Of a stretch of 64,000 nt of DNA, positions 56,084-64,000 are shown one piece after another (the first letter of the stretch is position 1; every line of letters starts with the position of its first letter). A model generated the notes under the pieces. It was not told where the DNA came from, did no database searches, and saw nothing but the letters and a program-made list of their open reading frames with translations. This stretch comes from Hordeum vulgare subsp. vulgare. Lineage: Eukaryota; Streptophyta; Magnoliopsida; Poales; Poaceae. The stretch spans positions 342,529,948 to 342,593,947 of the forward strand of contig NC_058523.1 in NCBI RefSeq assembly GCF_904849725.1, written 5' to 3'. Made by a program: the position numbers and the translations under genes.

Positions 56084-57903
56084 AATTGGGGAACGTCGCA
56101 TGGGAAACAAAAATTTTCCTACGCGCACGAAGACCTATCATGGTGATGCCCATCTACGAGAGGGGATGAGTGATCTACGTACCCTTGTAGACCATACAAC
56201 AGAAGCGTTAGAGAACGCGGTTGATGTAGTGGAACGTCCTCATGTCCCTCGATCCGCCCCGTGAACAATCCCGCGATCAGTCCCACGATCTAGTACCGAA
56301 CGGACGACACCTCCGCGTTCAGCACATGTACAACTCGACGATGATCTCGGCCTTCTTGATCCAGCAAGAGAGACGGAGAGGTAGAAGAGTTCTCCGGCAG
56401 CGTGACGGCGCTCCGGAGGTTGGTGATGACCTTGTCTCAGCAGGGCTCCGCCCGAGCTCCGCAGAAACGCGATCTAGAGGAAAAACCGTGGAGGTATGTG
56501 GTCGGGCTGCCGTGGAAAAGTCGTCTCAAATCAGCCCCAATACCTCCGTATATATAGGTGGGAGGGAGAGGACCTTGCCTTGGGGCTCAAGGAGCCCCAA
56601 GGGGGTCGTCCGAGTCCAAGGGGGGAAGGCTCCCCCCCAAACCGAGTTGGACTTGGTTTGGTGGGTGGGAGTCCTTCCCTTCCTTCCCACCTCCCTTTTT
56701 TTTCTTTCTCTTTGATTTTTCTTTGTATGGCGCATAGGGCCCTTTTGGGCTGTCCCACCAGCCCACTAAGGGCTGGTGCGCCACCCTCATGGCCTATGGG
56801 CTTCCCCGGGGTGGGTTGCCCCCCCCGGTGAACTCCCGTAACCCATTCGTCATTCCCGGTACATTCCCGGTAACTCCGAAAACCTTCCGGTAATCAAATG
56901 AGGTCATCCTATATATCAATCTTCATTTCCGGACCATTCCGGAAACCCTCGTGACGTCCATGATCTCATCTGGGACTCCGAACAACATTCGGTAACCAAC
57001 GATATAACTCAAATACACATAAAACAACGTCGAACCTTAAGTGTGCAGACCCTGCGGGTTCGAGAACTATGTAGACATGACCCGAGTGACTCCTCGGTCA
57101 ATATCCAATAGCGGGACCTGGATGCCCATATTGGATCTTACATATTCTACGAAGATCTTATCGTTCGAACCTCAGTGCCAAGGATTCATATAATCCCGTA
57201 TGTCATTCCCTTTGTTCTTCGGTATGTTACTTGCCCGAGATTCGATCGTCAGTATCCGCATACCTATTTCAATCTCGTCTATCGGCAAGTCTCTTTACTC
57301 GTTCCGTAATACAAGATCCCACAACTTACACTAAGTTACATTGCTTGCAAGGCTTGTGTGTGATGTTGTATTACTGAGTGGGCCCCGAGATACCTCTCCG
57401 TCACACGGAGTGACAAATCCCAGTCTTGATCCATACTAACTCAACTAACACCTTCGGAGATACCTGTAGAGCATCTTTATAGTCACCCAGTTACGTTGCG
57501 ACGTTTGATACACACAAAGCATTCCTCCGGTGTCAGTGAGTTATATGATCTCATGGTCATAGGAATAAATACTTGACACACAGAAAACAGTAGCAACAAA
57601 ATGACACGATCAACATGCTACGTCTATTAGTTTGGGTCTAGTCCATCACGTGATTCTCCCAATGATGTGATCCAGTTATCAAGCAACAACACTTTGTTCA
57701 TAATCAGAAGACACTGACTATCACTGATTAACTGGCTAGCCAACTAGAGGCATGCTAGGGACGGTGTTTCGTCTATGTATCCACACATGTAAATGAGTCT
57801 TCATTCAATACAATTATAGCATGGATAATAAACTATTATCTTGATACAGGAATTATAATAATAACTATACATTTATTATTGCCTCTAGGGCATAATTCCA
57901 ACA
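56084..57903 (-). repeat. 3' LTR of Copia element
   Basis: 1820 bp, co-linear with the solo LTR at 9776-11596. Its outer end reads AATTGGGGAACG where the solo LTR has TGTTGAGGAACG, so the terminal TG has been lost by mutation; the TCTTT duplication next to it fixes the boundary. TATA-like sites on the minus strand lie near 56547 and 56910. Frames such as 56242-56715 are non-coding. Confidence 0.92.
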
Positions 57904-57912
57904 GTCTCCCAC
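57904..57912 (-). other. Polypurine tract of Copia element
   Basis: The minus strand reads GTGGGAGAC directly before the LTR start TGTTGG. Confidence 0.75.
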
Positions 57913-57955
57913 TTGCACTAGAGTCAATAATCTAGCCCTCACATCACCATGTGAA

Positions 57956-60900
57956 TTACATTGTAATAAATCTAACACCCATACAGTTCTGGTGTCGATC
58001 ATGTTTTGGCTGTGGAAGAGGTTTAGTCAGCGGGTCTGCTACATTCAGATCCGTGTGCACTTTGCATATATTTACGTCCTCTCCCTCGACGTAGTCGCGG
58101 ATGAGGTTGAAGCGTCGTTTGATGTGTCTGGTCTTCTTGTGAAACCGTGGTTCCTTTGCTAAGGCAATGGCACCCGTGTTATCACAAAACAAGGTTATTG
58201 GATTCAGTGCGCTTGGCACCACTCCAAGATCTGTCATGAACTGCTTCATCCAGACACCCTCCTTAGCCGCCTCCGAGGCAGCCATGTACTCCGCTTCACA
58301 TGTAGAATCTGCTACGACGCTTTGCTTGGAACTGCACCAGCTTACCGCACCCCCATTAAGAATAAATACGTATCCGGTTTGCGACTTAGAGTCGTCCGGA
58401 TCTGTGTCAAAGCTTGCATCGACGTAACCTTTTACGGCGAGCTCTTCGTCACCTCCATACACGAGAAACATCTCCTTAGTCCTTTTCAGGTACTTCAGGA
58501 TATTCTTGACCGCTGTCCAGTGATCCACTCCTGGATTACTCTGGAACCTACGTGCCATACTTATGGCCAGGCTAACATCCGGTCTAGTGCACAACATCGC
58601 ATACATGATAGAACCTATGGCTGAAGCATAGGGGACGGAACGCATATGCTCTCTATCTTCATCAGTTGCTGGGCACTGAGTCTTACTCAATCTCGTACCT
58701 TGTAGAACTGGCAAGAACCCTTTCTTGGACTGTTCCATTTTGAACCTCTTCAAAACTTTATCAAGGTATGTGCTTTGTGAAAGTCCTATCAGGCGTTTTG
58801 ATCTATCCCTATAGATCTTAATGCCTAGAATGTAATCAGCTTCTCCTAGGTCCTTCATAGAGAAACTTTTATTCAAGTAACCTTTTATGCTCTCCAAAAA
58901 CTCCATGTTGTTTCCAATCAGCAATATGTCATCCACATATAATATTAGAAACGCCACAGAGCTCCCACTCACTTTTTTGTAAATACAAGATTCTCCGACC
59001 ACTTGTATAAACCCAAATGCTTTGATCACCTCATCAAAGCGTTTGTTCCAACTCCAAGATGCTTGCACCAGTCCATAAATGGATCGCTCGAGCTTGCACA
59101 CCTTGTTAGCATTCTCAGGATCGACAAAACCTTCGGGTTGTATCATATACAACTGTTCCTTAAGGAAACCGTTAAGGAACGCCGTTTTGACATCCATCTG
59201 CCAGATCTCATAATCGAAAAATGCAGCTATTGCTAACACGATTCTGACGGACTTAATCATCGCTACGGGTGAGAAAGTCTCATCGTAGTCAACTCCTTGA
59301 ACTTGTGAAAAACCCTTTGCCACAAGTCGAGCTTTATAAACGGTCACATTGCCGTCAGCGTCCGTCTTCCTCTTAAAGATCCATTTGTTCTGAATAGCCT
59401 TGCGGCCCTCGGGTAGTACCTCCAAAGTCCACACTTTGTTCTCATACATGGATCCTATCTCGGATTTCATGGCTTCTAGCCATTTGTTGGAATCTGGGCC
59501 CACCATTGCTTCTTCATAATTTGCAGGTTCATTGTTGTCTAGCAACATGATTGATAAGACGGGATTACTGTACCACTCTGGAGCAGCATGTGGTCTCGTC
59601 GACCTGCGTGGTTCGACAGAAACTTGATCTGGAGTTTCATGATCATCATCATGAACTTCCTCCTCAACCGGTGTCGCAATGACAGAGGTTTCCCCTTGCC
59701 CTGTGCCACCATCCAGAGGGATGAGAGGTTGGACAACCTCGTCAAGTTCTATCTTCCTCCCACTCAATTCTCTCGAGAGAAACTCCTTCTCGAGAAAAGC
59801 TCCGTTTTTAGCAACAAACACTTTGCCCTCGGATTTGAGATAGAAGGTGTACCCAACTGTCTCTTTTGGGTAACCTATGAAGACGCACTTTTCCGCTTTG
59901 GGTTCCAGCTTTTCAGGCTGAAGCTTTTTGACATAAGCATCACATCCCCAAACTTTAAGAAACGACAACTTTGGCCTTTTGCCATACCACAGTTCGTATG
60001 GTGTCGTCTCAACGGATTTTGATGGTGCCCTATTTAAAGTGAATGCAGCTGTTTCTAATGCATAACCCCAAAACGATAACGGCAAATCGGTAAGAGACAT
60101 CATAGATCGCACCATCTCTAACAAAGTACGATTACGACGTTCGGACACACCATTACGCTGTGGTGTTCCAGGCGGTGTTAACTGTGAAACAATTCCACAT
60201 TGTCTTAAGTGAGTACCAAACTCGAAACTCAGATATTCACCCCCACGATCAGACCGTAGGAACTTGATCTTCTTGTTATGATGATTTTCCACTTCACTCT
60301 GAAATTGCTTGAACTTTTCAAATGTTTCAGACTTGTGCTTCATCAAGTAGACATAACCATATCTACTTAAATCGTTAGTGAAGGTGAGAAAATAACGATA
60401 TCCACCGCGTGCCTCCACGCTCATCGGACCACACACATCGGTATGTACGATTTCCAATAAGTCACTTGCACGCTCCATTGTTCCTGAGAACGGAGTCTTA
60501 GTCATCTTACCCATGAGGCATGGTTCGCACGTGTCAAGTGAATCAAAGTCAAGTGACTCCAAAAGTCCATCAGCATGGAGTTTCTTCATGCGCTTTACAC
60601 CAATATGACCTAAGCGGCAGTGCCACAAAAATATGGCACTATCATTGTTAACTCTAACTCTTTTGGTCTCCATGTTATGTATATGCGTATCGCTATCAAG
60701 ATTCAATATGAACAATCCTCTCACATTCGGTGCATGACCATAAAAGATGTTACTCACAGAAATAGAACAACCATTATTCTCTGACTTAAAAGAGTAACCG
60801 TCTCGCAATAAACAAGATCCAGATATAATGTTCATGCTCAACGCAGGCACTAAATAACAATGGTTTAAGTTCATCACTAATCCTGATGGTAACTGAAGTG

Positions 60901-61183
60901 ACACTGTGCCGACGGCGATTGCATCAACCTTGGAACCATTTCCTACGCGCATCGTCACTTCATCTTTTGCCAGCCTTCGTCTATTCCGCAGTTCCTGTTG
61001 CGAGTTGCAAATATGAGCAACAAAACCGGTATCGAATACCCAGGCACTACTGCGAGAGCCAGTTAAGTACACATCAATAACATGTATATCAAATATACCT
61101 GATTTTTCTTTGGCCGCCTTCTTATCTGCAGATACTTGGGGCAATTGCGCTTCCAGTGACCCATACCCTTGCAATAGTAACAC
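57956..61183 (-). CDS. pol: Copia pol: protease, integrase, RT, RNase H
   Basis: A 1075-codon open frame with all pol domains in order. Protease DTG is at residues 51-53. The integrase zinc finger has H188, H193, C219 and C222; its core is D249 (VHTDVCGP), D312 (SDRGGEY) and E348 (VSERRNR), a D,D(35)E spacing. RT has QMDVKTAFLNGFL (D664) and YVDD at 749-752. RNase H includes VDASFDTDPDDSKSQTGY and EAEYMAASEAAKE. The listed catalytic residues are all present. The real start is upstream: gag and pol were one frame, separated now by a one-base deletion near 61123, so the first 18 or so codons of this frame are out-of-frame gag. It is the best preserved pol in the window. Confidence 0.95.
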   Translation of the reverse strand: MLLLQGYGSLEAQLPQVSADKKAAKEKSGIFDIHVIDVYLTGSRSSAWVFDTGFVAHICNSQQELRNRRRLAKDEVTMRVGNGSKVDAIAVGTVSLQLPSGLVMNLNHCYLVPALSMNIISGSCLLRDGYSFKSENNGCSISVSNIFYGHAPNVRGLFILNLDSDTHIHNMETKRVRVNNDSAIFLWHCRLGHIGVKRMKKLHADGLLESLDFDSLDTCEPCLMGKMTKTPFSGTMERASDLLEIVHTDVCGPMSVEARGGYRYFLTFTNDLSRYGYVYLMKHKSETFEKFKQFQSEVENHHNKKIKFLRSDRGGEYLSFEFGTHLRQCGIVSQLTPPGTPQRNGVSERRNRTLLEMVRSMMSLTDLPLSFWGYALETAAFTLNRAPSKSVETTPYELWYGKRPKLSFLKVWGCDAYVKKLQPEKLEPKAEKCVFIGYPKETVGYTFYLKSEGKVFVAKNGAFLEKEFLSRELSGRKIELDEVVQPLIPLDGGTGQGETSVIATPVEEEVHDDDHETPDQVSVEPRRSTRPHAAPEWYSNPVLSIMLLDNNEPANYEEAMVGPDSNKWLEAMKSEIGSMYENKVWTLEVLPEGRKAIQNKWIFKRKTDADGNVTVYKARLVAKGFSQVQGVDYDETFSPVAMIKSVRIVLAIAAFFDYEIWQMDVKTAFLNGFLKEQLYMIQPEGFVDPENANKVCKLERSIYGLVQASWSWNKRFDEVIKAFGFIQVVGESCIYKKVSGSSVAFLILYVDDILLIGNNMEFLESIKGYLNKSFSMKDLGEADYILGIKIYRDRSKRLIGLSQSTYLDKVLKRFKMEQSKKGFLPVLQGTRLSKTQCPATDEDREHMRSVPYASAIGSIMYAMLCTRPDVSLAISMARRFQSNPGVDHWTAVKNILKYLKRTKEMFLVYGGDEELAVKGYVDASFDTDPDDSKSQTGYVFILNGGAVSWCSSKQSVVADSTCEAEYMAASEAAKEGVWMKQFMTDLGVVPSALNPITLFCDNTGAIALAKEPRFHKKTRHIKRRFNLIRDYVEGEDVNICKVHTDLNVADPLTKPLPQPKHDRHQNCMGVRFITM

Positions 61184-61935
61184 TCCGTTTCAGGCTTAGG
61201 TCCAGCTTTGGGTTTCTTCGTCGGAGTGGCAACAGGCTTGCCGCTCTTCTTCGAATTGCCCTTCTTGCCTTTGCCGTTTCTCTTGAAACTAGTGGTCTTA
61301 TTCACCATCAACACTTGATGCTCTTTACGGAGTTCAGACTCTGTGACTTTCAGCATCGCAAACAACTCGCCAGGAGACTTGTTCATCCCTTGCATGTTGT
61401 AGTTCAACACAAAGCCTTTATAGCTTGGCGGCAGTGATTGAAGGATTCTGTCAGTGATAGCTTCTTGCGGGAGTTCAATCCCTAGCTCAGCTAGACGGTT
61501 TGAGTACCCAGACATTTTGAGCACATGTTCACTGACAGACGAGTTTTCCTCCATCTTGCAAGCATAGAATTTATCGGAGGTCTCATACCTCTCGATCCGG
61601 GCGTTCTTCTGAAAGATAAACTTCAACTCCTGGAACATCTCAAATGCTCCATGACGCTCAAAGCGACGTTGAAGTCCCGGTTCTAAGCCATACAAAACTG
61701 CACATTGAACTATTGAGTAGTCCTCCTTACGTGTTAACCAAGCGTTCTTAACATCCTGATCAGCCGTAGCGGGTGGTTCATCTCCAAATGCAGCATTAAG
61801 GACATAATCCTTCTTCCCAGCTTGTAAGATTAGCTTAAGATTACGAGCCCAGTCTACAAAGTTGCTTCCATCATCTTTCAACTTAGCTTTCTCTAGGAAC
61901 GTATTAAAATTCAGGATGACTGTCGCGTGAGCCAT
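61063..61935 (-). CDS. gag: Copia gag
   Basis: A 290-codon frame starting MAHATVILNFNTFLEKAK at 61935. It contains the usual UBN2-type gag core (YSIVQCAVLYGLEPGLQRRF, ILQSLPPSYKGFVLNYNM) and one zinc knuckle, CYYCKGMGHWKRNC (C252, C255, H260, C265). After the knuckle the frame leaves the polyprotein because of a single-base deletion near 61123; the last 20 residues are not native. Confidence 0.93.
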   Translation of the reverse strand: MAHATVILNFNTFLEKAKLKDDGSNFVDWARNLKLILQAGKKDYVLNAAFGDEPPATADQDVKNAWLTRKEDYSIVQCAVLYGLEPGLQRRFERHGAFEMFQELKFIFQKNARIERYETSDKFYACKMEENSSVSEHVLKMSGYSNRLAELGIELPQEAITDRILQSLPPSYKGFVLNYNMQGMNKSPGELFAMLKVTESELRKEHQVLMVNKTTSFKRNGKGKKGNSKKSGKPVATPTKKPKAGPKPETECYYCKGMGHWKRNCPKYLQIRRRPKKNQVYLIYMLLMCT

Positions 61936-62827
61936 GATCTACAACACAAATATATTCAAAGTGGACTTAGACTATGTTCAAGATAATTAGAGTTTAACTA
62001 AATCAAATTGTTCGCTAAACTCCCACTCAAAGAATACATCTCTCTAGTCATTTGAGTGGTTCATGATACACTTACACTAGCTCAAGTCCGATCATCACGT
62101 GAGTTGAGTATAGTTTCAGTGGTAAGCATCCCTATGCTAATCATATCATCTATATGATTCATGATCGACCTTTCGGTCTCATGTGTTCCGAGGCCATGTC
62201 TGCACATGCTAGGCTCGTCAAGCTTAACCCGAGTGTTCCGCGTGCGCAACTGTTTTGCACCCGTTGTATGTGAACGTTGAGTCTATCACACCCGATCATC
62301 ACGTGGTGTCTCGAAACGATGAACTGTAGCAACGGTGCACAGTTGGGGAGAACACAATTTCGTCTTGAAATTTTAGTGAGAGATCACCTCATAATGCTAC
62401 CGTCGTCCTAAGAAAAATAAGGTGCATAAAAGGATTAACATCACATGCAATTCATAAGTGACATGATATGGCCATCATCACGTGCTTCTTGATCTTCATC
62501 ACTAAAGCACCGGCACGATCTTCTTGTCACCGGCGCCACGCCATGATCTCCATCAACGTGTTGCCATCGGGGTTGTCGTGCTACTCATGCTATTACTACT
62601 AAAGCTACATCCTAGCAAAATAGTAAACGCATCTGCAAGCACAAACGTTAGTATAAAGACAACCCTATGGCTCCTGCCGGTTGCCGTACCATCGACGTGC
62701 AAGTCGATATTTCTATTACAGCATGATCATCTCATACATCCAATATGTCACATCACATCGTTGGCCATATCACATCACAAGCATACCCTGCAAAAAGAAG
62801 TTAGACGTCCTCTAATTTTGTATATAT
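61936..62827 (-). other. Copia leader, 5' end deleted
   Basis: Non-coding leader of the Angela/BARE type (the minus strand includes gcagggtatgcttgtgatgt and acaaccggcaggagcc-like phrases). No TGGTATCAGAGC PBS is found; the sequence passes straight into the truncated LTR at about 62828. Confidence 0.75.
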
Positions 62828-63864
62828 CCCGGTAACTCCGAAAAACTTTCCGGTAATCAAATGAGGTCATCCTATATATCAATCTTCGTTTCTGGACCAT
62901 TCCGGAAACCCTCGTGACGTCCGTGATCTCATCTGGGACTCCGAACAACATTCGGTAACCAACCATATAACTCAAATACACATAAAACAACGTCGAACCT
63001 TAAGTGTGCAGACCCTGCGGGTTCGAGAACTATGTAGACATGACCCGAGTGACTCTTTGATCAATATCCAATAGCGGGACCTGGATGCCCATATTGGATC
63101 CTACATATTCTACGAAGATCTTATCGTTTGAACCTCAGTGCCAAGGATTCATATAATCCCGTATGTCATTCCCTTTGTCCTTCGGTATGTTACTTGCCCG
63201 AGATTCGATCGTTAGTATCCGCATACCTATTTCAATCTCGTCTATCGGCAAGTCTCTTTACTCGTTCTGTAATACAAGATCCCGCAACTTACACTAAGTT
63301 ACATTGCTTGCAAGGCTTGTGTGTGATGTTGTATTACCGAGTGGGCCCCGAGATACCTCTCCGTCACACGGAGTGACAAATCCCAGTCTTGATCCATACT
63401 AACTCAACTAACACCTTCGGAGATACCTGTAGAGCATCTTTATAGTCACCCAGTTACGTTGCGACGTTTGATACACACAAAGCATTCCTCCGGTGTCAGT
63501 GAGTTATATGATCTCATGGTCATAGGAATAAATACTTGACACGCAGAAAACAGTAGCAACAAAATGACACGATCAACATGCTACGTCTATTAGTTTGGGT
63601 CTAGTCCATCACGTGATTCTCCTAATGACGTGATCCAGTTATCAAGCAACAACACCTTGTTCATAATCAGAAGACACTGACTATCTTTAATCAACTGGCT
63701 AGCCAACTAGAGGCTTGCTAGGGATGGTGTTTTGTCTATGTATCCACACATGTAAATGAGTCTTCATTCAATACAATTATAGCATGGATAATAAACGATT
63801 ATCTTCATACAGGAATTATAATAATAGCTATATTTATTATTGCCTCTAGGGCATAATTCCAACA
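62828..63864 (-). repeat. Truncated 5' LTR of Copia element
   Basis: Matches the 3' LTR only from cccggtaactccg outward (about 1037 bp of 1820). It ends with AATTCCAACA and the TCTTT duplication. The promoter-proximal inner part is gone. Confidence 0.9.
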
Positions 63865-63869
63865 TCTTT

Positions 63870-64000
63870 GAAGTCTATGTGTTGGTTGAATAGATGATTA
63901 TGAGATTGTGTGATGCATATCATATAATCATGCCCACGGATACTTGAGGTGACAATGGAGTATCTAGGTGACATTAGGGTCTTGGTTGATATGTGTCTTA
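63870..64000 (+). mobile_element. Gypsy LTR (TGATACGTCCCC type), right segment
   Basis: After the second TCTTT (63865-63869) the LTR interrupted at 56083 resumes (gaagtctatgtgttggttga) and reaches the window end without a CA terminus. Confidence 0.65.

Larger units (their letters stand above)
56084..63864 (-). mobile_element. Copia element, Angela/BARE-like, 5' LTR deleted in part
   Basis: A 7.8-kb element on the minus strand with target duplication TCTTT at 56079-56083 and 63865-63869. The 3' LTR is 56084-57903, then polypurine tract, pol, gag and leader, then a truncated 5' LTR from about 62828 to 63864. The inner part of the 5' LTR (about 790 bp by comparison with the 3' LTR) and the PBS are missing. 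The same family left the solo LTR at 9776-11596. Domain order PR-INT-RT-RNase H is Copia-type; the LTR ends and leader are close to Angela/WIS/BARE as I remember them. Confidence 0.93.

Overview
The window is intergenic DNA of a large grass genome, almost certainly a Triticeae species (wheat, Aegilops or barley type). Three things point there: a 337-bp tandem satellite that looks like the Afa/pAs1 family, LTR retrotransposons of Triticeae type (Angela/BARE-like Copia, Athila/Sabrina-like, Tekay-like and Tat-like Gypsy), and CACTA and Stowaway elements with the usual Triticeae terminal motifs. There is no bacterial or viral gene organisation. Apart from transposon proteins, only one gene-like unit appears intact: a two-exon DEDDy 3'-5' exonuclease on the minus strand (11670-13083).

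Layout. 1-9261: about 27.5 satellite monomers, with a partly homogenised six-monomer (2023-bp) higher-order repeat. 9262-9775: broken satellite edge with three G-box repeats. 9776-11596: Copia solo LTR with 5-bp target duplication CATGA. 11602-13655: exonuclease gene abutting a CACTA-type terminus made of fold-back repeats. 13769-13928: Stowaway MITE. 14744-14839: ribonucleotide reductase small-subunit fragment. 15605-18000: decayed LINE sequence. 18001-47110: remnant of an old Copia element, opened by a nest of three Gypsy insertions. 47111-64000: a second nest, with a Gypsy LTR fragment, a Tat-type element on the minus strand, a Gypsy LTR on the plus strand, and a nearly complete Copia element on the minus strand.

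First nest. Every junction of the inner insertions can be read from a perfect 5-bp target-site duplication: solo Gypsy LTR 18433-46296 (GTATC), containing a 14-kb Tekay-type element 21328-45311 (GTCGA, minus strand, 4-kb LTRs), containing a 9.9-kb Athila-type element 27102-37019 (GTGAT, plus strand) that splits the RNase H domain of its host. Second nest: Copia element 56084-63864 (TCTTT) lies inside a Gypsy LTR starting at 55124, which itself interrupts the integrase tail of the Tat-type element.

The most unusual items are: (1) the Athila-type element, whose integrated LTR ends about 120 bp beyond a more canonical end and has three decayed tRNA-Asp primer-binding-site repeats inside the LTR; (2) an intron-containing gene of at least eight exons carried antisense in the Tat-type element between its 3' LTR and pol; (3) the intact exonuclease gene transcribed inward from a CACTA fold-back array; (4) an extra ORF in the leader of the Tekay-type element; (5) a recombinant satellite monomer that records an unequal exchange. 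No family name could be confirmed by database search; names are from recalled family features.
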